64,000 nt of DNA from Rhodobacteraceae bacterium XHP0102 (GTDB taxonomy: Bacteria > Pseudomonadota > Alphaproteobacteria > Rhodobacterales > Rhodobacteraceae): the NCBI GenBank assembly GCA_025751475.1, contig JAOWLD010000001.1, positions 558,001-622,000 of the forward strand. Direction: 5' to 3'. Below the pieces are notes generated by a model. The model was not told the origin of the DNA. It made no database searches and saw nothing but the letters and a program-made list of their open reading frames with translations. The position numbers and the translations under genes are program-made. Position 1 is the stretch's first letter, and the number at the start of each line of letters is the position of its first letter. Below, piece by piece: positions 43,685-51,366 of this stretch.

Positions 43685-44641
43685 TTAGCTTGAAGCGTCA
43701 ATCAATTCAGCGGCAATCGCCTCGACAATCGGGCGTGCCTCGTCAGGGGTCATGCCGATCTCAAGACGCGGATCATAGAGCACGCGCAAAAGCAGCTCAT
43801 CATGCGCGGTCATAAGCGCGAATTCCTCGTCATCGTTAAAGATAGACGGGCGCGCGGTTGGGCTGTCATTGGGCAGGCCCAAACCTTGGGCGATTTCCTC
43901 ATGGACGCAGGATTGCCGCATCAGATCAGGATGTTCGCTGCGAATGATGGCAATGGCATTGCGATACTCGGGCTCGTTTGCCGATGTCGCAAAGGCATAA
44001 ACCGCACAGAAGGTAAAACGCGGCAGGTTCACAATCTCGCGGATGATGCTGTCATCAATATCGGGGATCAGCCCGCGCAGATAGGGGCCAATGACGGCCT
44101 GCTCATCGCGGCTGATGAACAGCACATGGAAATTGCCGCCTGATTGCACAAGCTCAACAGGATGCCGTGCGGCGCGGCTGAGTTGCGTGGCATAGCCGCC
44201 AAGAATTTGACGGTCGCGTTGAATATTCTGCGGGACGTTTGCAGGGCCAAAATGCGCCTCAAGGCGCACGGGTTCACGCCAACGCCTGAGCCGCGAGGGG
44301 GTTTGGCGGGCCACAAAACGCCCATTGACCATTGTGTATTCATCATAAAGCGCGATGGTCTCGAAATTGCGGGCGAGGGCGCGGCGCGAGACGGGCGCAT
44401 CCGTGGGCGCGCTGGTCTGGCGCAGCAAGCCCTCACGCAAAAGCCGTGCTTGGGTTTGGGTGTAATATTGCGCATAAAGCGCGCTTTCCGCCGAAGGGGT
44501 GGTTTCGGGGATTGCGTTGAGGACGGGGCGGTTTTGGGGCGGGATGTTGGGGCCTACGGCCTGACATCCCGCCAATACCCCAAGACCCGCTGCCATGGCG
44601 GCCTGTCTGAGCCAAAATTTAAAGTCCCGTCTTGCACTCAT
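43685..44641 (-). CDS. DUF2927 lipoprotein in the XpaC-TelA operon
   Basis: 318 residues. Basic N-terminus, hydrophobic core and lipobox VLAGC (Cys ~26). The DUF2927 domain covers about residues 110-310: RWREPVRLEAHFG, FTFCAVYAFATS, QSCVHEEIAQGLGLPND, SIFNDDEEFALMT, DELLLRVLYDPRLEIGM. It shares the HEE..Q.LG motif and downstream D-LLR-YDP pattern with the gene at 31982 but lacks the TPR half. It lies 12 bp upstream of the SPFH gene and 18 bp downstream of telA. Periplasmic, lipid-anchored; it may be a degenerate zincin. Confidence 0.88.
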   Translation of the reverse strand: MSARRDFKFWLRQAAMAAGLGVLAGCQAVGPNIPPQNRPVLNAIPETTPSAESALYAQYYTQTQARLLREGLLRQTSAPTDAPVSRRALARNFETIALYDEYTMVNGRFVARQTPSRLRRWREPVRLEAHFGPANVPQNIQRDRQILGGYATQLSRAARHPVELVQSGGNFHVLFISRDEQAVIGPYLRGLIPDIDDSIIREIVNLPRFTFCAVYAFATSANEPEYRNAIAIIRSEHPDLMRQSCVHEEIAQGLGLPNDSPTARPSIFNDDEEFALMTAHDELLLRVLYDPRLEIGMTPDEARPIVEAIAAELIDASS

Positions 44642-44659
44642 GTGTCACACGATGCCGCC

Positions 44660-45820
44660 TTAAGCGGTGGGGGATGTTGCGCGGGCCGATGCGGCGGCCA
44701 ATGTATCGCGCAATTCGGCCTCCATCTTGATCATCTCCTCCTCGGCCTTTTCGCGGCGCAGACGGCCCTCATCCGCGATGGCAAGGCTGTCTTCGATGGT
44801 GGCCACAAGTTCCGCATTTGCGCGTTTGACGGCTTCTATGTCAAAGACGCCACGCTCCATCTCCTCGCGGACGATGCGATTAGAGGCGCGCAGGTTAGTG
44901 GCGTTCTTCTCCAACAATTCGTTGGTCAGGTCATTCGCCTCGCGCACCGCTTGCGCGGCTTCGGTCGAGCGCTGGATCGTCACGGCTTGTGCCAATTGAG
45001 TTTCCCAGAGTGGCACGGTGTTCACCAAGGTTGAGTTGATCTTGGTCACCAAGGATTTGTCATTTTCCTGCACCAGACGGATCGAGGGCAGGGATTGCAT
45101 CGTCACCTGCCGTGTCAGTTTCAGATCATGCACACGCCGCTCCAGATCATCGCGGGCGGCGCGCAGGTCGCGCAACTCTTGCGCGCGGATCACCTGATCG
45201 GCCTCAGGCGCGGCGTTTACCTCCGCCTCTTTGGCGGGGATGTCTTTGCTGTCCAACTCGGCCAATTTCGCCTCACCTGCGGTGATATAAATCGCCAAGG
45301 CATCATAAAAATTCAATGTCTTTTCATAAAGTTGATCTAATAACTTAATGTCACGCATCAACTGATGTTCGTGGCGCAGCAGGTCTTCTGTGATCTTATC
45401 GATTTGCCCTTGAACGGTTTCATAGCGGGCGAGGAAATCATGCACAGGCTTGGCGCGGCCAAGCAGGCGGTCCCACCAACTGATCTTGCGGGTGGGATCA
45501 AGCTCGTCCACCGAAAAGCCGCGGATCGTGCCGACAATATCGCGCAAAGATGCACCAGCGGGGCCAACATCCTTGTTGCGCACCCCATCCAGCATGGATT
45601 GCGAGATCACCTGTAATTCTGCTTGGGCGCGAGAGCCAAAGCTGACAATCGAATTGGTGTCGCGCATATCAAGCTCGGCTATGGCTTTGGCAACCGCCTC
45701 TGCGGTGGGTTTGTCCTTGGATGGATCGGGCAAACTGTCGCTTGGGTCCATCAAAATCACAGCGTTGATTTCCTCAACCAATTTGCTGGCATCGCGTGCC
45801 TTTGGCCTTGTCTCGGTCAT
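44660..45820 (-). CDS. toxic anion resistance (TelA) family protein
   Basis: 386 residues, all helical and rich in coiled coil. Family motifs: VSFGSRAQAELQVISQSML, VGPAGASLRDIVGTIRG, the INSTLVNTVPLWETQLAQAV core, and EANDLTNELLEKNATNLR. ATG 45820 is chosen for GGGGGA just upstream; ATG 45841 also possible. TelA proteins are named for tellurite resistance but in most species the role is unclear; they typically pair with XpaC, as here. Cytoplasmic. Member of the six-gene operon at 41444-46817. Confidence 0.92.
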   Translation of the reverse strand: MTETRPKARDASKLVEEINAVILMDPSDSLPDPSKDKPTAEAVAKAIAELDMRDTNSIVSFGSRAQAELQVISQSMLDGVRNKDVGPAGASLRDIVGTIRGFSVDELDPTRKISWWDRLLGRAKPVHDFLARYETVQGQIDKITEDLLRHEHQLMRDIKLLDQLYEKTLNFYDALAIYITAGEAKLAELDSKDIPAKEAEVNAAPEADQVIRAQELRDLRAARDDLERRVHDLKLTRQVTMQSLPSIRLVQENDKSLVTKINSTLVNTVPLWETQLAQAVTIQRSTEAAQAVREANDLTNELLEKNATNLRASNRIVREEMERGVFDIEAVKRANAELVATIEDSLAIADEGRLRREKAEEEMIKMEAELRDTLAAASARATSPTA

Positions 45821-45858
45821 AATTTCCCCCAGTTCTGTCATTCAGTTATAACATTGGT

Positions 45859-46725
45859 TTAGCGCGCCTCGCGTGCCAGTCTTTCGCGCAACAATTCGAT
45901 ATCCAGATCAAGATCCGCCGTGTCTGCCTGCGCCAATTGACCCCTGCGCGCGGCGAAATCGCGCTCGAGGTCATCCAAAAGCCCCTCGAAGCGGGATTTG
46001 AGTGCGGGGTCTGGTTGGCTGCTGTAAAGATCAGCGAATTTCACCGAGGCATCCCGCGCACCTTCAAGATACACCCCAAGATAGCGCCGCGCTGCATTCA
46101 GATCGCGCGGATCGCTTTCAATTTGGCGAAACATGGATTGCGCGGTTTGTTGAAAGGTGATCATCCGCGCCTCAAGGTCACGTTGACCTGTGCGGGTCAC
46201 CGCTGCGCGCATTTCCTGAAGGAGGGTTTCGGCGGCATCGATTTTCTCGGCAAGCCGCCGTTCGGCGGCGGTGTTACTGGCGGTGATCCCTTTATTTTCC
46301 AAGGGGTCAATGCCAAAGGCCACCAGATGTAAAATGCTCGTAAATAGGGCAATCGCGGCGGCGTTTGCCACAGCCCAAGACCCGCCCCACACCAAAAGAC
46401 CCGCCCCGATGCCGCAAAAAACGGCCCCAAGCATTTTGCGCGGAACAATCGGACGGCGCGCCACGATGCGCAGGTGATAGGCATCCTCGGCCTTTACCCC
46501 CTCGCGGGTAAGCCATGCGGCGAAGGCCAAACTGGCCACGCCCCCCATATCCACAAGCAGTGCTGAGACAGGCTGAAACAAACTTGGGATTAAGGCGACA
46601 ATGGGCAGCCCTGCGTAAATATTCAGCCGCGCACCAAACCGCATCGGCCTGCGGCCCGTGAAAGGTGCGGCAGGGGGCGTGCGCTGCGCGTGGGGGCTGA
46701 ATTCGCCCTGAAATCGCTGCGCCAT
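45859..46725 (-). CDS. XpaC-like membrane protein
   Basis: 288 residues of the 5-bromo-4-chloroindolyl phosphate hydrolysis (XpaC) family. Two to four hydrophobic segments (residues ~38-58, 62-74, 98-116, 120-138), then a helical cytoplasmic domain (RRLAEKIDAAETLLQEMR, FQQTAQSMFRQIESDPRDLNAARRYLGVYLEGA) typical of the family. ATG 46725 has GGGGAG 8 bases upstream; an in-frame TTG at 46731 is too close to that site. It starts 2 bases after the stop of a 29-residue membrane peptide. XpaC-TelA pairs are widely conserved but not understood. Confidence 0.87.
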   Translation of the reverse strand: MAQRFQGEFSPHAQRTPPAAPFTGRRPMRFGARLNIYAGLPIVALIPSLFQPVSALLVDMGGVASLAFAAWLTREGVKAEDAYHLRIVARRPIVPRKMLGAVFCGIGAGLLVWGGSWAVANAAAIALFTSILHLVAFGIDPLENKGITASNTAAERRLAEKIDAAETLLQEMRAAVTRTGQRDLEARMITFQQTAQSMFRQIESDPRDLNAARRYLGVYLEGARDASVKFADLYSSQPDPALKSRFEGLLDDLERDFAARRGQLAQADTADLDLDIELLRERLAREAR

Positions 46726-46727
46726 GC

Positions 46728-46817
46728 TCAAAACTCCCCAAAGCCGCCAAAGGCCGCCATCAGGATGACAATCACCAAGACCGCAAATGCGATCGCCCCT
46801 ACTGGTTTAGCCTGCAT
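46728..46817 (-). CDS. 29-residue single-helix membrane peptide ahead of xpaC
   Basis: ATG 46817 with AAGGGA 7 bases upstream, stop TGA at 46728-46730. The peptide is one membrane helix (AIAFAVLVIVILMAAFGGF) after a short MQAKPVG start. The xpaC ribosome site lies inside its last codons and xpaC starts 2 bases after its stop, so translation of the two is probably coupled. It could be a leader peptide or a genuine small subunit of the operon's membrane complex. Confidence 0.6.
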   Translation of the reverse strand: MQAKPVGAIAFAVLVIVILMAAFGGFGEF

Positions 46818-47041
46818 GGCCAAATCCCTTATCCCTCGCCAAAACGGACGCGTGATGGTTCTACACGCCCCGTGATAGCTTTCACCTTTAGCAGCCGAGT
46901 GTGTCAACAAAAAGAACCTAAATTTCAGATAGGTCATGGCGTGCGCTTCGGCGGCATTGATCTTGATATGGGGTCTGGGCCAGTTGGTTACAATGTGAGT
47001 GAAGCACGGGTATCGCGCCACGGCCACGCACCGCTTGCCCC
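46818..47041. other. intergenic region between the XpaC operon and metZ
   Basis: About 220 bp before the metZ promoter, between divergent transcripts. It must hold the promoter of the minus-strand operon, but no good -35/-10 pair or repeat could be fixed. No RNA gene seen. The metZ promoter and riboswitch follow at 47042-47132. Confidence 0.4.
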
Positions 47042-47070
47042 TTGACCCGCGGGGTGTCAGGGCGTAATTG
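47042..47070 (+). promoter_or_regulatory. sigma-70 promoter of metZ
   Basis: TTGACC (47042-47047), a 17-bp spacer and TAATTG (47065-47070). The predicted transcription start, about 7 bases further on, coincides with the first stem of the SAM-II riboswitch. Confidence 0.7.
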
Positions 47071-47075
47071 CGCTG

Positions 47076-47132
47076 CGCGTGGCGATTTGTTTACCGGATT
47101 GCGGGCCACGAAAAAAATGCCGCTAAAGAGGT
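47076..47132 (+). promoter_or_regulatory. SAM-II riboswitch
   Basis: Matches the SAM-II fold: P1 stem CGTGG (47078-47082) with CCACG (47105-47109), the conserved GATTT and ACCG-ATTGC segments in its loop, an A-rich linker, and the pseudoknot-forming AATGCCGCTAAAGAGG at the 3' end. SAM-II elements occur in alphaproteobacteria upstream of methionine genes and reduce expression when S-adenosylmethionine is plentiful, usually by hiding the ribosome site. It lies 51 bases before the metZ ATG. Confidence 0.9.
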
Positions 47133-47183
47133 CGAGGCCTGAACGCCGTCAGCGTCCCGACCCTGATTTTGAAGGGATGAGAG

Positions 47184-48416
47184 ATGCAGGATAAATCCAC
47201 AAAAAAATCCACGGGGCTGAAGGTTTTGCCACAATCGGTGTCGCAACAGACCCGTGCCGTGCACAGCGGCACGCGCCGCAGCCAATATGGCGAGGTTTCA
47301 GAGGCGATGTTTTTGACCCAAGGCTTTGTCTATGACAGCGCCGAAGCGGCAGAGGCACGGTTTATCGAAGCGGGGCGGGAAGAATTCATCTATGCCCGCT
47401 ATGGCAATCCAACCGTGGCGATGTTCGAGGATCGCATCGCGGCCATCGAAGGCACACAAGATGCTTTTGCCACGGCCTCTGGCATGGCGGCGGTCAATGG
47501 TGTCTTGATGTCGATGCTGCGTGCGGGCGATCACGTGGTTTCCGCGCGCGCTTTGTTCGGCTCCTGCCTCTATATTCTTGAGGAAATTCTGGGGCGCTAC
47601 GGGGTCGATGTTACTTTTGTTGATGGGGATAATCTTGCGCAATGGCAGGCTGCGATCATCCCAGGTAAAACCCGCGCTGTTTTTTTTGAAAGCGTCTCGA
47701 ACCCCACATTGCAAGTGGTGGATATTGCAGCCGTGTCCGATCTGGCGCACGCGGCGGGGGCCGTGGTCGTGGTGGATAACGTCTTTGCCTCGCCGCTCTT
47801 TCAAGACAACCAGAAATTGGGCGTGGATGTTGTGATTTATTCCACGACCAAACACATAGACGGGCAGGGGCGCTGTTTGGGCGGCGTGATATGCGGCACG
47901 CGCGATTTTATCCGCAAGACGGTCGAGCCATATTTGAAGCACACAGGTGCTGCCATGTCGCCGTTTAACGCATGGGTGATGCTCAAAGGTTTGGAAACCT
48001 TGCATCTGCGGGTCAATGCGCAGGCAGATAGCGCCTTGCAGATCGCACAGGGGCTTGAGGGACAGGCAGGTGTCGCGCGCGTCCTCTACCCGCATCTCGA
48101 CAGCCATCCGCAGGCCGCTCTTGCACGCGCGCAAATGCAAAAAGGTGGCACGGTCATTGCCATCGAGCTTGATGGCGGAAGGGACGCAGCATTTCGTTTC
48201 CTCAACGCATTGGAAATCATTACGATTTCCAATAATCTGGGCGATGCAAAATCGATCATCACCCATCCCGCGACCACAACCCATCAGCGCCTTCCCGAAG
48301 ACCAGAAACAGCATTTGGGGATCACATCTGGCCTCGTGCGCTTGTCAGTAGGGCTTGAGGATGTTCAGGATTTGTTAACGGATTTGAAACAAGCCCTCGC
48401 CGCCGCGCAGCGATGA
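47184..48416 (+). CDS. metZ: O-succinylhomoserine sulfhydrylase
   Basis: PLP enzyme of the Cys/Met metabolism family, making homocysteine from O-succinylhomoserine and sulfide. 410 residues. QTRAVHSGTRRSQYGEVSEA is the MetZ-type N-terminus; ARYGNPTVAMFE, the PLP Lys in YSTTKHIDGQGR, and SIITHPATTTHQRL complete the signature. GAAGGGATGAGAG precedes the ATG. Controlled by the SAM-II riboswitch at 47076. With metY at 14356 the cell has two homocysteine-forming sulfhydrylases of different substrate preference, though the acyl donor is hard to tell from sequence. Confidence 0.93.
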   Translation: MQDKSTKKSTGLKVLPQSVSQQTRAVHSGTRRSQYGEVSEAMFLTQGFVYDSAEAAEARFIEAGREEFIYARYGNPTVAMFEDRIAAIEGTQDAFATASGMAAVNGVLMSMLRAGDHVVSARALFGSCLYILEEILGRYGVDVTFVDGDNLAQWQAAIIPGKTRAVFFESVSNPTLQVVDIAAVSDLAHAAGAVVVVDNVFASPLFQDNQKLGVDVVIYSTTKHIDGQGRCLGGVICGTRDFIRKTVEPYLKHTGAAMSPFNAWVMLKGLETLHLRVNAQADSALQIAQGLEGQAGVARVLYPHLDSHPQAALARAQMQKGGTVIAIELDGGRDAAFRFLNALEIITISNNLGDAKSIITHPATTTHQRLPEDQKQHLGITSGLVRLSVGLEDVQDLLTDLKQALAAAQR

Positions 48417-48437
48417 TTTGAAGCGAAACTTTTGCTT

Positions 48438-48558
48438 TTTGTCGGAAATTCAAGCAATTGGTCGATATTTGTCGGGCCAAGGGTGATCCAATTGGCATTC
48501 ACATTCGTAAACTATTCACAAAACACGTTTTGAATTTCGTGCAGCAAGGCCCATATTA
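48438..48558 (+). promoter_or_regulatory. folE2 upstream region: promoter and repeats
   Basis: A -35/-10 pair TTGAAT (48530-48535) and ATATTA (48553-48558) with 17-bp spacing. A palindrome CAAAAC-AC-GTTTTG (48519-48532) overlaps the -35. Further up, a direct repeat TTTGTCGG (48438-48445, 48468-48475) is spaced by 30 bp, and CAATTGG/CCAATTG form an inverted pair (48455-48461, 48488-48494). This layout suggests a regulator site; none is known to me. Confidence 0.45.
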
Positions 48559-48588
48559 CACGTAGGTGGTTGCTGAAAGGGTGATGAG

Positions 48589-49686
48589 ATGAACGTCCAT
48601 ATTGGCGCTGTAAAAAGTGAACCAACCCAAGAGGAGGCACGCGCGGCCTTGGCCCTGCTCAAGCAATGGGTTGAGAGCGCCAGCGCCTCCGAATGCGCCG
48701 CACTTGACCCTGCCGTTGCAAAACTGCTGAACCCTTCCGCCGATTACCCCGCATTGTCGCGCAATTACCCGCAGGATTTCACGGTTGATGCTGCCTATAA
48801 GGCGGGTTTGCCCGATCTGCAAAACGGCCCATCCTCGCTGATTAAGGGGGCCAAGCGTCAGATCCAACACGTGGGCATTTCCAATTTCCGCTTGCCGATC
48901 CGGTATCACACGCGTGACAATGGCGATGTGACACTTGAAACCTCTGTGACAGGCACGGTCAGCCTTGAGGCGGGCAAAAAAGGCATCAATATGAGCCGCA
49001 TCATGCGCAGCTTCTATGCCCATGCCGAAAAGACGTTCAGCTTCGAGGTGATCGAAGCCGCGCTTGATGATTACAAATCAGATCTCGAAAGCTTTGATGC
49101 GCGTATCCAGATGCGTTTGTCTTTCCCGATGAAGGTCCAAAGCCTGCGGTCGGGTTTGTCGGGCTATCAATATTATGACATCGCGTTGGAATTGGTCGAA
49201 CGCGATGGCCTGCGTCAAAAATTGCTGCATTTGGATTATGTGTATTCTTCGACTTGCCCCTGTTCGCTTGAGTTGAGCGAGCACGCGCGCGCCACACGCG
49301 GGCAATTGGCCACGCCGCATTCGCAGCGATCTGTGGCCCGTATTTCGGTGGAGCTTGCCCCCGATGCAGGATGCCTGTGGTTTGAGGATTTGATCGAGAT
49401 GGCCCGCCGTGCCGTGCCGACTGAGACCCAAGTGATGGTGAAGCGCGAGGATGAACAAGCCTTCGCAGAGCTGAACGCCGCGAACCCGATTTTCGTGGAG
49501 GATGCTGCGCGGCTGTTCGCGGGTGAATTGCAAGCCGACCCGCGGGTGGGTGATTTCCGCGTCTTGGCCAGCCATCAAGAAAGCTTGCACAGCCATGACG
49601 CCGTGAGCCTCTTGACCGAAGGCCCAAGTTTCGAAGCCGCAAGCCTCGACCCGCGCCTGTTTCAAAGCCTGTTCCACGTGGGCTGA
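48589..49686 (+). CDS. folE2: GTP cyclohydrolase FolE2 (type IB)
   Basis: Converts GTP to 7,8-dihydroneopterin triphosphate, the first step of folate synthesis. 365 residues of the COG1469 family, which does not depend on zinc. Signatures: QHVGISNFRLPI, TVSLEAGKKGINMSR, SFPMKVQSLRSGLSGYQYYD and the active-site Cys in SSTCPCSLELSEHA. The other folate genes, folB and folP, are at 6-8 kb. In several bacteria folE2 replaces zinc-dependent FolE under zinc limitation; here it may be the only copy, which cannot be judged from the window. Confidence 0.96.
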   Translation: MNVHIGAVKSEPTQEEARAALALLKQWVESASASECAALDPAVAKLLNPSADYPALSRNYPQDFTVDAAYKAGLPDLQNGPSSLIKGAKRQIQHVGISNFRLPIRYHTRDNGDVTLETSVTGTVSLEAGKKGINMSRIMRSFYAHAEKTFSFEVIEAALDDYKSDLESFDARIQMRLSFPMKVQSLRSGLSGYQYYDIALELVERDGLRQKLLHLDYVYSSTCPCSLELSEHARATRGQLATPHSQRSVARISVELAPDAGCLWFEDLIEMARRAVPTETQVMVKREDEQAFAELNAANPIFVEDAARLFAGELQADPRVGDFRVLASHQESLHSHDAVSLLTEGPSFEAASLDPRLFQSLFHVG

Positions 49687-49712
49687 CCACAGCCGCCGCT
49701 GTCGCGCATAAA

Positions 49713-49759
49713 AAAGCCCCAAGACATCAACGCGATCTGCGACTGTGTCTTGGGGCTTT
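49713..49759. terminator. bidirectional terminator after folE2
   Basis: AAAGCCCCAAGACA (49713-49726) and TGTCTTGGGGCTTT (49746-49759) are perfect 14-base complements with a 19-base loop, flanked by A5 on the left and a short T run on the right. It lies 26 bases after the folE2 stop. Confidence 0.85.
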
Positions 49760-49917
49760 GCTCGGTCTGACGAGGCAGTCCGGTCGTATACTAAGGAACA
49801 CATTAATACGCGCCGCAGGTCTTTGCAAATGAAATGAAGCCTGGCTTTGCCCGTTTCCGCGCAATTTCCACTTCTGCGCCTTGACAGCGCGCAAGGCAGC
49901 GGCCAACGCTCTGCCCC

Positions 49918-51366
49918 ATGTTTGATATACGTCCCGTTGGATATGTAATTGGCCTGATCGTGACCTTTCTTGGGGTTTCGATGCTTGTGCCAATGGCCGT
50001 GGATGTGGGCCTTGGCAATGGTGAATGGGGGGTCTTTGGCGAATCCGCTGCAATCACCATTTTCGTGGGGCTTGCCCTGATTTTTGCCTGTGCCAATGCC
50101 GTGCAGGCCGGGCTGACATTGCAACAGACCTTTCTTTTGACCACGGCCATTTGGACGATTTTGCCTATTTTTGCCTCTCTGCCATTCATATTTGGCGCAA
50201 CCGAAGCGCGGTTGGTGGATGCGGTGTTCGAGGCCATGTCGGGCCTGACCACCACAGGGGCGACCGTGTTCACAGGCCTCGAAAACCTGCCCCATGGCCT
50301 GAACCTGTGGCGCGCTATGATCCAGTGGTTCGGCGGGGTTGGCATCATTGTGGTTGCGATGGTGTTTTTGCCCGAATTGCGGGTCGGGGGGATGCAAATT
50401 TTTCGGTCCGAAGCCTTCGAGACCATGGGCAAGATTTTGCCCCGCGCGACCGAGATCGCAGCGCGGATTTCTGTCATTTATGTTGGGCTGACGCTGCTGT
50501 GCTTGCTGGTTTATTGGGCTTTGGGGATGACGTTCTTCAATGCCTTGTTCCACGCCTTTACCACGGTTTCCACCGGGGGCTTTTCGACCACGGATGCTTC
50601 CTTTGGGATCTATCAAGGGCCAATGGAATATGCCGCTGCGGTTTTCATGATTCTGGCCAGCCTGCCGTTCGTGCGCTTTGTGCAATTGATGGCTGGCACA
50701 GCAGAGCCGCTTTATCGCGACAGCCAAGTGCGGGCCTATCTGGCGGTGATTGCGGCGTTGGTGTTGGTGTTATCGGCCTATCGGATGATCGTAAATGACG
50801 ACACTCTGGAACATGGCCTGCGCGAAGGGGTGTTCAACGTCACCTCGATCATTTCGGGCACAGGCTATGCCTCGGTGGATTATCAACTTTGGGGGACCTT
50901 GCCCGTTGTCTTGTTCTTTTTCATCGGGCTGATTGGGGGCTGTGCTGGCTCCACCTCCTGCTCGATTAAGATTTTCCGATATCAAATCTTGCTTGAATCC
51001 ATTTCCACACAAGTCCGCCGCTTGTCTTCACCCCACGGGGTGTTTGAGCCCCGCTTTGAAGGGCGCCCCGTGTCTGGCGATGTGCTCTCCTCGGTCATGG
51101 GGTTCTTTGTGCTGTTTTTCGTGATGTTGGGTGTGTTTTCGGTTCTTTTGGGCCTGACGGGATTGGATTTTGTCACCGCAGTTTCAGGTGCGGGTTCAGC
51201 CCTAGGCAATATCGGTCCAGGGCTTGGTGACACCATCGGGCCATCGGGAAATTTTGCACCGCTGAATGATGCGGCGAAATGGATTCTGATTTTTGCCATG
51301 CTTTTGGGGCGGTTGGAGCTTTTGGCGGTTTTGGTCTTATTTATGCCTGCGTTTTGGCGCGGATAG
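49918..51366 (+). CDS. trkH: Trk-type potassium uptake membrane subunit
   Basis: 482 residues with about ten membrane helices. The four pore loops, each with the filter Gly, are readable: SGLTTTGATVF, VSTGGFSTTDASFG, ISGTGYASVD and VSGAGSALGNIG. N-terminal GYVIGLIVTFLGVSMLVPM is typical of TrkH. The regulatory NAD-binding subunit TrkA is not in view. Its 3' end overlaps the converging flavoprotein gene by 26 bp. The preceding ~150 bp after the folE2 terminator should carry its promoter. Confidence 0.95.
   Translation: MFDIRPVGYVIGLIVTFLGVSMLVPMAVDVGLGNGEWGVFGESAAITIFVGLALIFACANAVQAGLTLQQTFLLTTAIWTILPIFASLPFIFGATEARLVDAVFEAMSGLTTTGATVFTGLENLPHGLNLWRAMIQWFGGVGIIVVAMVFLPELRVGGMQIFRSEAFETMGKILPRATEIAARISVIYVGLTLLCLLVYWALGMTFFNALFHAFTTVSTGGFSTTDASFGIYQGPMEYAAAVFMILASLPFVRFVQLMAGTAEPLYRDSQVRAYLAVIAALVLVLSAYRMIVNDDTLEHGLREGVFNVTSIISGTGYASVDYQLWGTLPVVLFFFIGLIGGCAGSTSCSIKIFRYQILLESISTQVRRLSSPHGVFEPRFEGRPVSGDVLSSVMGFFVLFFVMLGVFSVLLGLTGLDFVTAVSGAGSALGNIGPGLGDTIGPSGNFAPLNDAAKWILIFAMLLGRLELLAVLVLFMPAFWRG

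Noticed and set aside
47298-48314. 338-residue open frame on the minus strand
   Set aside because: Antisense to metZ; no family features.
49078-50727. 549-residue open frame on the minus strand
   Set aside because: It runs antisense through folE2 and trkH, both clearly real, and its product is rich in Arg, Gln and His with no domain, as expected for a shadow frame in GC-rich DNA.
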